Assembly: GCA_003210915.1 (NCBI GenBank)
Contig: QCUA01000004.1
Coordinates: 1 to 61,839 of the forward strand
Source of the DNA: Prochlorococcus sp. AG-676-L21
GTDB lineage: Bacteria; Cyanobacteriota; Cyanobacteriia; PCC-6307; Cyanobiaceae
DNA: 61,839 nt
Direction: 5' to 3'
Shown one piece after another: positions 1-9,867 of this stretch (the stretch's first letter is position 1; each line of letters begins with the position of its first letter). The position numbers were made by a program, and so were the translations under genes. The notes under the pieces are model-generated. The model searched no databases. It was not told the DNA's origin and worked only from the letters and a program-made list of their open reading frames with translations.

Positions 1-758
1 CCACCCTAACTGCAAATCTTGGCATTGCGCTTGCAAATAGTGGGGCTTCAACAGCTGTGCTAGATGCTGATTTTGGATTAAGGAATTTAGATCTTCTCTT
101 AGGTTTAGAAAATCGTATTATTTATACGGCTCAAGATGTTCTCGATAAGAATTGTCGTCTTGATCAAGCATTAGTTAGACACAAAAAGGAGCCTAATTTA
201 GCTCTGTTACCAGCTGGTGATCCTAGGATGCTTGATTGGATGAAGCCTGAAGATATGAAAAAAATTAGTAAATTACTCAGTGAGAAGTTTGATTACGTTT
301 TGGTAGATTGTCCTGCGGGAGTTGAAGACGGTTTTAAAAATGCTCTCTCAGCTTGCAAAGAAGCAATAGTAGTTACAAATCCTGAATTATCTGCAGTTCG
401 TGATGCAGACAGAGTAATAGGAATTTTAAATACTTCTGATATAAAGCCAATACAGTTAGTAATCAATAGAGTTCGCCCTAACATGATGGCTAATCAAGAA
501 ATGCTCTCTATAGAAGATGTTCAAAGTATCCTTTCACTGCCGTTGTTAGGTATTGTTTTAGAGGATGAACAAGTAATAATAAGTACAAACAGAGGAGAGC
601 CCCTTACTCTTTCTGATACTAAATCTCCTGCTAAAAAATGCTATTTAAATGTATCTCAAAGGCTTATAGGGAAAGATATTCCAATTATCGATCCAAAGCA
701 TGAAGGGAAAAGCCTTAAGGATAAATTCATGAGATTAATGCAAACAAAGATTTTTTAA
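1..758 (+). CDS. minD: Septum site-determining protein MinD, 5' end outside the window
   Basis: ParA/MinD-family ATPase that, with MinC and MinE, keeps the division septum at mid-cell. The reading frame is open from base 3, giving 251 visible residues. The deviant Walker A (GKGGVGKT) lies just upstream of the window, because the visible part begins with the following helix (TLTANLGIALANSG). The family signature VLDADFGLRNLDLLLG and the Walker B-type DCPAG are present. The C-terminus (LKDKFMRLMQTKIF) is a plausible amphipathic membrane-targeting helix. minE follows after 3 bp, the usual minD-minE operon. The true start cannot be seen. Confidence 0.96.
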   Translation, partial: TLTANLGIALANSGASTAVLDADFGLRNLDLLLGLENRIIYTAQDVLDKNCRLDQALVRHKKEPNLALLPAGDPRMLDWMKPEDMKKISKLLSEKFDYVLVDCPAGVEDGFKNALSACKEAIVVTNPELSAVRDADRVIGILNTSDIKPIQLVINRVRPNMMANQEMLSIEDVQSILSLPLLGIVLEDEQVIISTNRGEPLTLSDTKSPAKKCYLNVSQRLIGKDIPIIDPKHEGKSLKDKFMRLMQTKIF

Positions 759-761
759 AAA

Positions 762-1082
762 ATGATGACTCTCAGAGACCTTATAAACAAATTGTTAGGC
801 AGAGAAACGGCCAGTGCCAATACTGCCAGAGAAAGATTGCAATTAGTTTTAGCTCATGACAGAGTTGACATGAGCTCATTAACAACTGATCTTTTGGATA
901 AGATGAGAAAAGAAATACTTGATGTAGTTGCTAAATATGTTGAGATTGATTTTGAGGAAGTAGCTGTAAGTCTAGAAACTGAAGACAGAATGACTGCATT
1001 AGTCGCAAATCTGCCTATAAAAAGAACTCTTACAGGAGAAATTGAATTTAAAAAAAATGATGACACCCTTAAAACCAAATAA
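762..1082 (+). CDS. minE: Cell division topological specificity factor MinE
   Basis: A 106-residue protein with the standard MinE layout. It has an N-terminal amphipathic membrane-binding segment ([12 protein letters not shown]), then the anti-MinCD helix ([13 protein letters not shown]) and a C-terminal alpha/beta dimerisation domain. MinE stimulates the MinD ATPase and drives pole-to-pole oscillation. It starts 3 bp after minD, so the two are almost certainly co-transcribed. Two ATG codons are adjacent at the start (MM), and either could be used. Confidence 0.95.
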   Translation: MMTLRDLINKLLGRETASANTARERLQLVLAHDRVDMSSLTTDLLDKMRKEILDVVAKYVEIDFEEVAVSLETEDRMTALVANLPIKRTLTGEIEFKKNDDTLKTK

Positions 1083-1147
1083 AAGTTTTAAAAATCCAAA
1101 TTAATAAATATAAAAATAACACCTAGCTGTATGTAAAATAAATTTAT

Positions 1148-1219
1148 GCCGGCTTAGCTCAGCGGTAGAGCAGCGCTTTTGTAAAGCGAAGGTCATCAGT
1201 TCAAATCTGTTAGCCGGCA
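1148..1219 (+). tRNA. tRNA-Thr (anticodon TGT)
   Basis: 72-nt cloverleaf. The acceptor GCCGGCT pairs with AGCCGGC, with discriminator A at 1219. The D arm contains AGCTCAGCGGTAGAGC, the anticodon loop is TTTGTAA (anticodon TGT) and the T arm contains GTTCAAATC. The outermost anticodon-stem pair is a G-A mismatch. CCA is not encoded, as is common in cyanobacteria. Confidence 0.95.
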
Positions 1220-1222
1220 TTT

Positions 1223-1399
1223 TTACAATTCCATATTTGATTCCTCTTTTTTTGTCGAAAATAGAAAAATAAAAAGGGATAAAAGAAAAATTGGCAAAAA
1301 TTTTATCTCTAATAGATTAGTTAAAAATGATGTTAAAGGTTCAAAAATCCAGTAAGAAAAAACTTGTGTTAAAAAAATAAAAAATATAAGAAGAAGCAT
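1223..1399 (-). CDS. Small hydrophobic membrane protein of unknown function
   Basis: Not recognised by name. I chose the ATG at 1399 because it overlaps the tsaC stop in a TGATG arrangement, which is typical of translational coupling. This gives 58 residues with two hydrophobic segments separated by FEPLTSFLTNLLEIK and a charged C-terminus (STKKEESNMEL). A longer in-frame start at 1447 would add a basic segment (ENNKRRRSLNPRYK) but would lie inside tsaC. It is last in the minus-strand run ferredoxin-psbM-prmC-tsaC. The function is unknown. Confidence 0.6.
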   Translation of the reverse strand: MLLLIFFIFLTQVFSYWIFEPLTSFLTNLLEIKFLPIFLLSLFIFLFSTKKEESNMEL

Positions 1400-1980
1400 C
1401 ACTTTATATCTGGGATTGAGACTTCTCCTTCTCTTATTATTTTCCATTTACCATAATTCACCCAAGAAATTATGGTACTCGCCTTACCACTACATTTTTC
1501 CCAAGGAATTGGTCCAAGAATATTAACATTAGGCAAATTAATCGAGATTTCTTTTGCACTAGTAGCGGTAGGCAAACCTGATATATTTGCACTTGAGGTT
1601 AGTAATGGTCCACTTTCCTTTAAGAGTAATTTAGCCATATTTGAATTTGGTATTCGTAAACCCAATGTAAAATTACTGGTGGAGGAAAATGATCTTCTTT
1701 TTTCAGAGATGGGGATAATTATTGTTAAGGGTCCTGGCCAATAACAAGAAGCCATATTTTTGAAATCATCTAATGCCGATTCATGAACCAACTCATCAAA
1801 TTTAAAATTATCAGCTCCCATTAAAATTAAAGGTTTTTTAAAATCTCTTTTTTTTATCTTATAAATCATTTCTGAAAACTTTGGTAAGCATCCAATCGCA
1901 GGCAAAGTATCAGTCTGAAAAACTATAGGCAAACCACTATTTAATTTTTCTAAAGCTAATTTTTGATCTATGACATTCAT
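1399..1980 (-). CDS. tsaC: L-threonylcarbamoyladenylate synthase (Sua5/YwlC/YrdC family)
   Basis: 193 residues, a YrdC-type domain without the C-terminal Sua5 extension. The family makes threonylcarbamoyl-AMP from threonine, bicarbonate and ATP for t6A37 in ANN-decoding tRNAs. Seen in the sequence: the early substrate-site motif QTDTLPAIGC, the KIKKRDFKKPLIL region that matches the conserved KxR...KP stretch, WPGPLTIII, and LLTSSANISG near the C-terminus. It lies 20 bp downstream of prmC on the same strand and is probably in one operon with it. Both genes act on translation. Confidence 0.9.
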   Translation of the reverse strand: MNVIDQKLALEKLNSGLPIVFQTDTLPAIGCLPKFSEMIYKIKKRDFKKPLILMGADNFKFDELVHESALDDFKNMASCYWPGPLTIIIPISEKRRSFSSTSNFTLGLRIPNSNMAKLLLKESGPLLTSSANISGLPTATSAKEISINLPNVNILGPIPWEKCSGKASTIISWVNYGKWKIIREGEVSIPDIK

Positions 1981-2000
1981 TTAAATTATTAACCAATAAT

Positions 2001-2870
2001 TTATTTATATCTTCCTATTGTAAATCTTCCAATCCCAGAAAAATCTTTTAATACTTTTACAGAAGTAAATCTATTTTCAAGAAATAATTGTTTAACTCTG
2101 TCACCTTGATCAAAATGATTCTCAATCAACAACCACCCTTTTTGTTTTAAATATATCGGCGCATGTTGAATTATTTCATGTATATGATCTAGACCTTCTT
2201 CCCCTCCCAAAAGAGCATTTTTAGGTTCAAAATTCTTTACTTCTATCGGTAATACTTCATAAGTATCTTGAGGTATATAGGGAGGATTAGCCACAGCCAA
2301 ATCTATTTCACCTTTATATGTTGCAAGAGGATCCCACCAATTCCCATTGTAAAATTTTAAATTAGATTGATTAGAATTATTCGCAAAATTTCTCGATGCT
2401 ATATCAATAGCATTTTTATCAATATCCGTTGCAATTCCATTCCAATTTGGATTAGCCAATGCTAAAGCTATGCTAATTGCACCTGAACCAGTACCTAGAT
2501 CTACAAAGGTTATTTTTTCTTCCTTATTTTTGAATATCCCGGCAATTATTTCAATAATAAGTTCAGTTTCTGGCCGTGGGATAAGAACTCTATTTGAAAC
2601 CTCTAATTTAAGATTTCTCCAAAAAGAAATTCCACTTAAATATTGTATGGGTATGGAAGTATTAAGGTGTTTATCCCAAAATAACTCAAGTAAATCTAAA
2701 TTTAATTTTAAATTTAAATTTTTTTCAGACTTAATTTTAAGTAAATTTAATTCTTTATTTGATAATCCAGCTAATGAATCAATCAAAAGATCGAGAGAAT
2801 TGTTATCTCCTCCTTTTGATATTTGTTTTTTTTTCCACAATGAAAATTTTTCAGCAGAAATTACACACAT
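2001..2870 (-). CDS. prmC: Peptide chain release factor N5-glutamine methyltransferase
   Basis: 289-residue HemK/PrmC-type methyltransferase that methylates the GGQ glutamine of release factors RF1 and RF2. RPETE is at residues 99-103, the SAM-binding motif VDLGTGSGAI at about 123-132, and the catalytic NPPY at 195-198. The N-terminal helical domain (about 1-90) is the release-factor recognition part. It starts 12 bp after the psbM stop and is followed by tsaC. Confidence 0.94.
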   Translation of the reverse strand: MCVISAEKFSLWKKKQISKGGDNNSLDLLIDSLAGLSNKELNLLKIKSEKNLNLKLNLDLLELFWDKHLNTSIPIQYLSGISFWRNLKLEVSNRVLIPRPETELIIEIIAGIFKNKEEKITFVDLGTGSGAISIALALANPNWNGIATDIDKNAIDIASRNFANNSNQSNLKFYNGNWWDPLATYKGEIDLAVANPPYIPQDTYEVLPIEVKNFEPKNALLGGEEGLDHIHEIIQHAPIYLKQKGWLLIENHFDQGDRVKQLFLENRFTSVKVLKDFSGIGRFTIGRYK

Positions 2871-2882
2871 TAAATAACTAGC

Positions 2883-3035
2883 TTAGCGTTTTGGGCCAAG
2901 TTTACCTTTACTAGAATCTGAATAAAAACTTGATTTTTCTCCATCTTGGGTCGAAATAAATAAACCAATAAGAAAGATTGTTGGTACTCCCACAAAAAGA
3001 AGACTTGCTACGAAACCAAAATTTGTTGTTTCCAT
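2883..3035 (-). CDS. psbM: Photosystem II reaction center protein M
   Basis: A 50-residue ORF with start METTNFGFVASLLFVGVPTI, one transmembrane helix at about residues 8-27 and a hydrophilic tail ending GKLGPKR. This is the PsbM pattern, extended at the C-terminus as usual in marine picocyanobacteria. PsbM sits at the PSII dimer interface in the thylakoid membrane. It lies between the ferredoxin gene and prmC on the same strand. Confidence 0.93.
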   Translation of the reverse strand: METTNFGFVASLLFVGVPTIFLIGLFISTQDGEKSSFYSDSSKGKLGPKR

Positions 3036-3138
3036 TTAAAAAGACAAATTCAATAATAATTAAGACTATAATCATTTAAATAGGAATTAAGTGAAAAAAA
3101 TCAAAAAGTCGACTAACTCATTAACAGTCTTAAACAAT

Positions 3139-3501
3139 TTATCTAGGTAATTTTTTGTTTTCAGCAGATTCTTTCAAATCCTTGAGGTTTGAGGGAGGGG
3201 ATTGAGGCTTAGTAAGAATTAATGCAGATGAATTTATAAGAGTTTGACATGCCAGTCTCCAGTTATCAGGTCTATTTTTGAGTTTATCTTCCTCAACTGC
3301 AGTAAGTGGGCTAAGGGAATTTTTGGTTCCTCCTTCAACAGACACAAAACAGGTACTGCATTGCCCAACACCACCGCAATTTCCAAGTATGCCCTTTAAT
3401 CCATAAAGTTGTAAGTTCTCTCTAATTACAAACTCTCTCAAATTTTCTCCAGGTTTACATTCTATATCTATCCCTTCTCGGATGAATCTGATAATTGCCA
3501 T
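3139..3501 (-). CDS. 2Fe-2S ferredoxin-like protein
   Basis: 120-residue plant-type [2Fe-2S] ferredoxin fold. Cluster ligands are visible as C42-x5-C48-x2-C51 and C85 (GNCGGVGQCSTC ... LACQT). The basic N-terminus (AIIRFIREGIDIECKPGE) and the extended tail (after about residue 100) differ from the abundant photosynthetic PetF, so this is a specialised ferredoxin whose partner cannot be told from sequence. It is divergent from psbB across a 224-bp gap and first in the run leading to psbM. Confidence 0.88.
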   Translation of the reverse strand: MAIIRFIREGIDIECKPGENLREFVIRENLQLYGLKGILGNCGGVGQCSTCFVSVEGGTKNSLSPLTAVEEDKLKNRPDNWRLACQTLINSSALILTKPQSPPSNLKDLKESAENKKLPR

Positions 3502-3559
3502 TTTTTTTTGTTATTTTTATCTATTTTGGCGCTTTACTTTGAGAATTGTGACCAAAATA

Positions 3560-3577
3560 TTAACATATTTTTGTTAA
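3560..3577. repeat. TTAAC-N8-GTTAA inverted repeat between ferredoxin gene and psbB
   Basis: A perfect 5-bp inverted repeat with an 8-bp spacer in the divergent intergenic region, about 60 bp upstream of the ferredoxin start and about 150 bp upstream of psbB. Its size and symmetry fit a dimeric regulator site, but in AT-rich DNA such palindromes also occur by chance. No regulator can be named. Confidence 0.25.
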
Positions 3578-3725
3578 AAATTCCCTCAAACTTTAGTGAT
3601 ACAAAGACAACTGACCTATTTTACTAAGGAAATTAATTTATTTACAAAACTCTCTCAACGCCCAAAAAACCCTTACTATCATGATGTTTAGCTGTTTATT
3701 CAGCATCGTTACAAGAATTTAACCG

Positions 3726-5249
3726 ATGGGATTGCCTTGGTATAGAGTTCACACAGTAGTTATTAACGACCCCGGTCGACTACTTGCTGTGCATCTCATG
3801 CATACTGCATTATTAGCCGGCTGGGCCGGTTCTATGGCTTTATATGAATTAGCCATTTTTGATCCTTCAGACGCTGTTCTCAATCCAATGTGGAGACAGG
3901 GAATGTATGTCATGCCATTTATGGCGAGATTAGGGATCACAAGTAGTTGGAACGGATGGGATATAACTGGTGCAACTGGAGTTGATCCAGGATTCTGGAG
4001 CTTTGAAGGTGTCGCAGCAGCTCACATTGTTTTTAGCGGACTTTTAATGCTTGCTTCAATCTGGCATTGGACATATTGGGATTTAGATCTATGGGAAGAT
4101 GAAAGAACTGGGGAACCTGCTCTTGATCTCCCAAGAATATTTGGGATTCACCTTCTTTTATCAGGTATTACTTGCTTTGGATTTGGAGCTTTTCATTGCG
4201 CGAATGTCGGCATTTTCGTTTCAGATCCCTATGGTTTAACTGGTCATGTCGAACAAGTGGCACCATCTTGGGGAGCAGATGGATTTAATCCATTTAATCC
4301 TGGTGGAATAGTTGCAAATCATATTGCAGCTGGCCTTTTGGGGATTATTGGTGGAATATTTCACATAACGAATAGACCTGGAGAAAGGCTTTATAGAGCC
4401 CTTAAGCTTGGAAGTTTGGAGGGAGTATTAGCTAGTGCTCTTGCCGCCGTTCTATTTGTATCTTTCGTTGTTGCAGGAACAATGTGGTACGGCTCCGCCA
4501 CCACGCCTATTGAATTGTTTGGACCAACAAGATATCAATGGGACTCTGGTTACTTCAAAACTGAAATAAACAGGAGAGTTCAAACAGCTATTGATAATGG
4601 AGCAACTAAGGAAGAAGCATACGCTTCAATTCCAGAAAAGCTTGCATTCTACGATTATGTAGGGAACAGCCCTGCGAAAGGAGGATTGTTTAGGGTTGGT
4701 GCTCTTGTAAATGGAGATGGTTTACCAACAGGTTGGCAAGGGCATATTGCTTTTACAGATAAAGAAGGCAACGACTTAGAAGTTAGAAGAATTCCAAACT
4801 TCTTTGAAAACTTCCCAGTTATTTTGGAAGATAAAGAAGGGAATGTGAGGGCTGATATCCCCTTTAGAAGAGCTGAAGCAAAGTATTCATTTGAACAAAC
4901 TGGCATTACAGCGACTATTTACGGGGGTGATCTTAATGGTCAAACATTTACAGATCCTGCTGTAGTTAAAAGATTAGCTAGGAAAGCACAACTTGGTGAA
5001 GCATTCAAGTTTGATAGAGAAACTTATAAATCTGACGGAGTATTCCGAAGTTCTCCAAGAGCTTGGTTTACTTATGCACATTTATGTTTCGGGTTATTAT
5101 TCTTATTCGGTCATTGGTGGCATGCTTCAAGAACACTTTACAAAGACTCCTTTGCTGGTATTGATTCCGAGATAGGTGATCAAGTTGAATTTGGTCTCTT
5201 TAAGAAACTTGGAGACGAAACCACTAGAAGAATCCCAGGAAGGGTTTAA
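3726..5249 (+). CDS. psbB: Photosystem II chlorophyll-binding core antenna CP47
   Basis: 507 residues, the usual CP47 length, beginning [21 protein letters not shown]47 binds chlorophyll a (divinyl chlorophyll in Prochlorococcus) and passes excitation to the PSII reaction centre. The expected alternation is present: six transmembrane helices with paired chlorophyll-ligand histidines, then a large lumenal loop between helices 5 and 6 (about residues 255-450), and the tail [12 protein letters not shown]. psbT follows after 23 bp, the conserved psbB-psbT arrangement. Confidence 0.98.
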   Translation: MGLPWYRVHTVVINDPGRLLAVHLMHTALLAGWAGSMALYELAIFDPSDAVLNPMWRQGMYVMPFMARLGITSSWNGWDITGATGVDPGFWSFEGVAAAHIVFSGLLMLASIWHWTYWDLDLWEDERTGEPALDLPRIFGIHLLLSGITCFGFGAFHCANVGIFVSDPYGLTGHVEQVAPSWGADGFNPFNPGGIVANHIAAGLLGIIGGIFHITNRPGERLYRALKLGSLEGVLASALAAVLFVSFVVAGTMWYGSATTPIELFGPTRYQWDSGYFKTEINRRVQTAIDNGATKEEAYASIPEKLAFYDYVGNSPAKGGLFRVGALVNGDGLPTGWQGHIAFTDKEGNDLEVRRIPNFFENFPVILEDKEGNVRADIPFRRAEAKYSFEQTGITATIYGGDLNGQTFTDPAVVKRLARKAQLGEAFKFDRETYKSDGVFRSSPRAWFTYAHLCFGLLFLFGHWWHASRTLYKDSFAGIDSEIGDQVEFGLFKKLGDETTRRIPGRV

Positions 5250-5272
5250 TTTAAACTTTATTATTTTTTCTC

Positions 5273-5371
5273 ATGGAAGCTTTTGCTTACGTTCTTATCT
5301 TAACTCTCGCAGTTGTTACTCTATTTTTTGCTGTCGCTTTTAGAGATCCACCTAAATTCGACAGGAAATGA
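5273..5371 (+). CDS. psbT: Photosystem II reaction center protein T
   Basis: A 32-residue single-helix protein: [20 protein letters not shown] followed by [12 protein letters not shown]. This is the canonical PsbT sequence. PsbT sits near the PSII dimer interface and helps stabilise and repair the QA region. It is directly downstream of psbB and followed within 10 bp by a strong intrinsic terminator. Confidence 0.96.
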   Translation: MEAFAYVLILTLAVVTLFFAVAFRDPPKFDRK

Positions 5372-5379
5372 AGAAAAAA

Positions 5380-5413
5380 AATCCCTCCCACAATATGGAG
5401 GGATTTTTTTTTT
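5380..5413 (+). terminator. Intrinsic terminator of psbB-psbT
   Basis: A perfect 9-bp stem AATCCCTCC / GGAGGGATT (5380-5388 with 5397-5405) with an 8-nt loop, running into ten T residues (5404-5413). It is placed just after psbT and before nrdR. Confidence 0.9.
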
Positions 5414-5476
5414 GCTACTTTTCATAATCGTGATATTAATCTACTATTAGAGTTGAAGATTGTATTAATTCACTAT

Positions 5477-5956
5477 ATGCAGTGTCCAACCTGTCAAAAT
5501 ACAGATAGCAGAGTTTTAGAATCAAGATCTGCTGATACAGGAAAAAGTGTCAGAAGAAGGAGAGAGTGTTTAAATTGTAGCTTTAGATTTACCACATATG
5601 AAAGAGTTGAGACAATGCCAATTTCTGTTCTTAAAAAAGATGGGAACAGAGAATTATTTAATAAAGATAAATTAGTTACTGGTATTTCTAGAGCATGCGA
5701 AAAAACAACATTTTCAAGAGAAGCAATTATTAATTTTGTAGATTCAATTGAATCGCAAATCGTACAAGACTCGAATAAAGATATTAAATCTTCTCAAATT
5801 GGAGAATTAATTCTTAAAGGATTAAGGAAAGAAAACGAAGTTGCTTACATAAGATATGCCTCAGTATATAGGGAGTTTAACGGGGTAAAAGACTTTGTTT
5901 CCACTCTTGAATCTCTAAAAGGTAGTTCAAAAAATGAATTAGCTTCAATTTTATAA
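5477..5956 (+). CDS. nrdR: Transcriptional repressor NrdR
   Basis: 159 residues. It is a zinc-ribbon plus ATP-cone regulator of ribonucleotide reductase genes. Zinc ligands are C3, C6, C31 and C34 (MQCPTC ... CLNC). The basic segment KSVRRRREC is between them, and the ATP-cone domain covers about residues 48-138. I chose the ATG at 5477, because the family begins M-x-CPxC; a TTG at 5453 would add eight atypical residues. No nrd gene is in this window. It follows the psbT terminator and so has its own promoter. Confidence 0.95.
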   Translation: MQCPTCQNTDSRVLESRSADTGKSVRRRRECLNCSFRFTTYERVETMPISVLKKDGNRELFNKDKLVTGISRACEKTTFSREAIINFVDSIESQIVQDSNKDIKSSQIGELILKGLRKENEVAYIRYASVYREFNGVKDFVSTLESLKGSSKNELASIL

Positions 5957-6063
5957 ATTCAGCCTAATGAAGTGTAGAATATAACTTACAATTACTTTGC
6001 TCTTTAGTTCGCAGGCTAAAAGCATTCCTTTCTAGCCACCTTAGGTGGTCTGCGTTATAACAA

Positions 6064-7155
6064 ATGATCGAAAATCCTTCCCAAACCTTAAAAGAAATTT
6101 CAGACGAAAAAGAAATTGAAAATTCAACTATAGAAGAGAATATTTCAGAAACTCAAAAAGAGGAAGATTTATCATTTGATCCTAAAGATATTCCCTCTGC
6201 AGATTCCTCCTCAAGCAGACGAAATAGTGATTTAGATACAGCAGGATTTACTCAAGAAGAGTTTGCATCATTATTAGGAAAATATGATTATAATTTCAAA
6301 CCTGGCGATCTTGTAAAAGGTACAGTTTTTGCTTTGGAGCCTAAAGGAGCAATGATAGATATAGGAGCTAAGACTGCAGCTTTTATGCCTATGCAAGAAG
6401 TTTCTATAAATAGAGTTGAAGGACTAAGTGATGTTTTACAACCTTCAGAAAGTAGAGAATTTTTTATAATGAGTGAGGAGAATGAAGATGGCCAATTAGC
6501 TTTATCAATTAGAAGGATAGAATATCAAAGAGCATGGGAAAGAGTAAGACAATTACAAAAAGAAGATGCAACTATATATTCTGAGGTTTTTGCAACTAAC
6601 AGAGGTGGGGCTTTAGTCAGAGTTGAAGGATTGAGAGGCTTTATCCCTGGTTCTCATATTAGTGCCAGAAAAATAAAAGAAGATTTAGAAGGTGAATATT
6701 TACCTTTAAAATTTCTTGAAGTGGATGAAGAAAGAAATAGATTAGTTTTAAGTCATAGAAGGGCTTTAGTCGAGAAAAAAATGAACAGACTTGAAGTCGG
6801 CGAAGTTGTTGTAGGTTCCGTAAAGGGCATAAAACCTTATGGAGCTTTTATTGATATCGGGGGCGTGAGTGGTCTTTTGCATATTTCTGAAATTAGTCAT
6901 GAACACATTGAGACACCTCATAATGTTTTAAATGTAAATGATCAGATGAAAGTAATGATAATAGACTTAGATTCCGAGAGAGGAAGAATTTCTTTATCAA
7001 CCAAAGCCCTGGAACCAGAACCAGGAGATATGCTAACTGACCCACAAAAAGTTTTTAATAAAGCTGAAGAAATGGCTGCAAAATATAAGCAAATGTTACT
7101 TGAGCAAACTGATGAGAACGAAGTGCAAGCAACAGAGATTGCTGAAAGCGTATAA
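6064..7155 (+). CDS. rpsA: 30S ribosomal protein S1
   Basis: 363 residues with three S1 RNA-binding repeats after an acidic, low-complexity N-terminus (about 1-78): GDLVKGTVFALEPKGAMIDI, then a second less typical repeat (SEVFATNRGGALVRVEGL), then GEVVVGSVKGIKPYGAFIDI. Cyanobacterial S1 is shorter than the six-repeat enterobacterial form, so this length is normal. The protein binds mRNA leaders on the 30S subunit. The acidic tail ends NEVQATEIAESV. Confidence 0.95.
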   Translation: MIENPSQTLKEISDEKEIENSTIEENISETQKEEDLSFDPKDIPSADSSSSRRNSDLDTAGFTQEEFASLLGKYDYNFKPGDLVKGTVFALEPKGAMIDIGAKTAAFMPMQEVSINRVEGLSDVLQPSESREFFIMSEENEDGQLALSIRRIEYQRAWERVRQLQKEDATIYSEVFATNRGGALVRVEGLRGFIPGSHISARKIKEDLEGEYLPLKFLEVDEERNRLVLSHRRALVEKKMNRLEVGEVVVGSVKGIKPYGAFIDIGGVSGLLHISEISHEHIETPHNVLNVNDQMKVMIIDLDSERGRISLSTKALEPEPGDMLTDPQKVFNKAEEMAAKYKQMLLEQTDENEVQATEIAESV

Positions 7156-7294
7156 ACTCTTATTTTTAATTTTTTTAATAACTAATAAACAAATTAATTC
7201 TAGATTAGAAAAATTATTGTAATTTCAAGTAAATAAGTATTGATTAATATTTGCCATTTAATTTAGGATTAGATTATTACTAAATTATTAATAA

Positions 7295-8536
7295 ATGAGT
7301 GATTTTATATTTACTTCTGAATCTGTAACGGAAGGGCATCCTGACAAGATATGCGATCAAATTAGTGACGCTGTTTTAGATGCTTTATTGACTGAAGATC
7401 CAGAAAGTAGAGTGGCCTGCGAAACAGTAGTCAACACAGGTCTTTGCTTACTTACAGGTGAAATAACTTCTAGAGCAAAGCTTGATTATATAAAACTTGT
7501 CAGAAAAGTAATTAGAGAAATTGGATATGAAGGTTCAAAAGCTGGAGGCTTTGACTCAAATAGCTGCGCCGTTTTAGTAGCTCTTGACGAGCAATCACCT
7601 GATATTTCCCAAGGAGTAAATGAAGCAGATGATATGAATGAGGATTTGGAAAACAATACTGGGGCTGGTGATCAGGGGATAATGTTTGGCTATGCATGTG
7701 ATGAAACACCTGAATTAATGCCATTACCAATTAGCTTGGCTCACAGATTAGCAATACAACTTTCGAAAGTAAGGCATGAAAAAGTTCTTGATTATCTTCT
7801 ACCTGATGGGAAAACTCAAGTAAGTATTGATTACAAAAAAGGGGTCCCAGTTTCAATAAACACCATTTTAATTTCAACTCAGCATAAGGCTGAGATTGAT
7901 GGAATTACAAATGAAGAAGAAATTCGTCAAAAGATAAAAGAAGATTTATGGAGCAATGTTGTATTACCAGCAACAGAAGATTTAGAAATCAAACCATCAA
8001 GTCAAAAGACCAGATTCCTAGTAAACCCTACAGGTAAATTTGTAGTGGGGGGACCCCAAGGAGATGCAGGACTCACTGGTAGAAAAATTATTGTTGATAC
8101 TTATGGAGGATATGCAAGGCATGGAGGGGGCGCATTCTCTGGGAAAGACCCTACTAAAGTTGACAGATCAGCTGCATATGCTGCACGTTATGTCGCTAAA
8201 AGTATTGTTAAAGCAAAATTAGCAAAAAAAGCAGAAGTACAATTAAGTTATGCCATTGGAGTTGCCAAACCAATTTCAATTCTTGTTGAAACATTTGGTA
8301 CTGGTGTTATTTCTCAAAATAATTTGAAAGAACTAATTAAAAATAACTTTGATTTAAGGCCTGCAGCAATAATAAAAGAGTTTGATTTAAGAAATCTTCC
8401 AAAAAAAATGGGTGGGGAATTTTTCAGAAAAACTGCATCTTATGGACACTTTGGCAGAAATGATCTAAAGCTTCCTTGGGAAAGTGTAGAAGAAAAATCA
8501 ATCCAATTAGTAGAGGCCTCCAAAGAATTTTTGTAA
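7295..8536 (+). CDS. metK: S-adenosylmethionine synthetase
   Basis: 413 residues. It makes SAM from methionine and ATP. Seen: the ATP-site GHPDK near residue 15, GAGDQG at about 120, and the phosphate-binding [19 protein letters not shown] around 275. Length is typical. The 139-bp leader is very AT-rich and I see no conserved SAM riboswitch in it. The sugar kinase gene starts 6 bp downstream, so the two are probably co-transcribed. Confidence 0.97.
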   Translation: MSDFIFTSESVTEGHPDKICDQISDAVLDALLTEDPESRVACETVVNTGLCLLTGEITSRAKLDYIKLVRKVIREIGYEGSKAGGFDSNSCAVLVALDEQSPDISQGVNEADDMNEDLENNTGAGDQGIMFGYACDETPELMPLPISLAHRLAIQLSKVRHEKVLDYLLPDGKTQVSIDYKKGVPVSINTILISTQHKAEIDGITNEEEIRQKIKEDLWSNVVLPATEDLEIKPSSQKTRFLVNPTGKFVVGGPQGDAGLTGRKIIVDTYGGYARHGGGAFSGKDPTKVDRSAAYAARYVAKSIVKAKLAKKAEVQLSYAIGVAKPISILVETFGTGVISQNNLKELIKNNFDLRPAAIIKEFDLRNLPKKMGGEFFRKTASYGHFGRNDLKLPWESVEEKSIQLVEASKEFL

Positions 8537-8542
8537 GATTTT

Positions 8543-9775
8543 ATGCCTGATAAATTTTTTGGAGGGTTGGATTTTGGGACTAGCGGCGCAAGAATATCCA
8601 TAATTAATCATCAAAAGGAATTAAAATATTCAAATTCAGTTCCCTATGAATATGGCTTTAAAAATCCAAAATCTTGGATTAATTCTTGTGAAAATCTTCT
8701 AGACAATTTACCTCATTACATAAAAAATAAAATTATTAATTTGGCAATCTCTGGCACCTCTGGAACTTTAACAGCTTGTAATTTAAGAGGAGATCCGATA
8801 GGAGAAGCTATACCTTATGATCAACCATGCAATGAAAATAAAATTCTCATTGAATCCATCACGGTTGGAGAAGATCATTTACAAACCCCATACAGCAGTC
8901 TCGCTAAAGCATTAAAACTAATAGATAAGTTTGGTGAAAATATTCTTTTAAGACATCAATCCGACTTCATAAATGGCTGGTTTTTGAAAAATTGGAAATA
9001 TGGAGAAGAAGGTAATAATATCAAGCTTGGTTGGGATCTAATAAAAGAATCTTGGCCAAAAAGTTATCTCAATACTTCATGGCAAAAATGCTTACCTAAA
9101 ATAATTAAAAGTGGAAAAATCTTAGGTCAAATCGATACTGACTTAGCAGAAAAGTTCAAATTAAATAAGAAGATAATATTAGTCTCAGGAACAACTGATT
9201 CAAATGCAGCTTTTTTAGCTGCAGGTTTGGGAAAAGAGGAAGGTCTAACAGTGTTAGGAACCACAATCGTAGTTAAAAAAATTAATAAGACCCCAATAAA
9301 AGAGAAGGGAATTACAACTCATCGAGTAAGTGAAAACTGGGTATGTGGAGGGGCATCAAATGCTGGCTGTGGAGTTTTATCTCAATTTTTTTCTGATTTA
9401 GAAATAAAAGAACTTAGCAGACAAATAAATACCTCAAAAAAAACTTCCCTTAATCTTTTACCACTCAACAGTAGAGGTGAGAGATTTCCTGTTAATAATC
9501 CTTTTTTAGAACCAATTCTTAGCCCTAGGCCAGTAAGCGACTCACTTTATTTACAAGCATTATTCGAGGGGTTAGCAAGAATTGAATTAAAAGGATGGGA
9601 AAAACTTTATGATCTGACAGGTTCATTTCCAAAAAGAATTGTTACTACTGGTGGAGGTTCAAAAAATCCTCAATGGAGAGCAATAAGAGAACGAGTTATT
9701 AATATCCCTATAGTTTCATGTAAAAAAACGACTTCATTTGGGACGGCTTTATTAGCAATTAATCCAAATCAATAG
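8543..9775 (+). CDS. FGGY-family carbohydrate kinase
   Basis: 410 residues. The N-terminal ATPase-fold phosphate motif GGLDFGTSGARISI and the C-terminal adenosine motif TGGGSKNPQW place it in the FGGY kinases (ribulokinase, xylulokinase, glycerol kinase relatives). It phosphorylates a sugar or polyol. The plant/cyanobacterial branch closest in pattern has D-ribulose kinase activity, but the substrate here is inference. It is coupled to metK by a 6-bp gap. Confidence 0.85.
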   Translation: MPDKFFGGLDFGTSGARISIINHQKELKYSNSVPYEYGFKNPKSWINSCENLLDNLPHYIKNKIINLAISGTSGTLTACNLRGDPIGEAIPYDQPCNENKILIESITVGEDHLQTPYSSLAKALKLIDKFGENILLRHQSDFINGWFLKNWKYGEEGNNIKLGWDLIKESWPKSYLNTSWQKCLPKIIKSGKILGQIDTDLAEKFKLNKKIILVSGTTDSNAAFLAAGLGKEEGLTVLGTTIVVKKINKTPIKEKGITTHRVSENWVCGGASNAGCGVLSQFFSDLEIKELSRQINTSKKTSLNLLPLNSRGERFPVNNPFLEPILSPRPVSDSLYLQALFEGLARIELKGWEKLYDLTGSFPKRIVTTGGGSKNPQWRAIRERVINIPIVSCKKTTSFGTALLAINPNQ

Positions 9776-9867
9776 ATTTCCTTCGTTAAATCTTTAATCA
9801 AGATATAAAAATTTAATGAAAAGGGTTTCACAAACTACACATCTTAATTTAGAGTATAGAAGTTATA

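Noticed and set aside
2470-2877. 135-residue plus-strand ORF opposite prmC
   Set aside because: prmC carries all catalytic motifs on the other strand; this frame has no motif and is rich in Ser/Ile/Phe, as expected of a shadow.
7156-7294. Possible SAM riboswitch before metK
   Set aside because: The leader is almost all A and T, with no conserved stem or G-rich core that would fit a SAM riboswitch.
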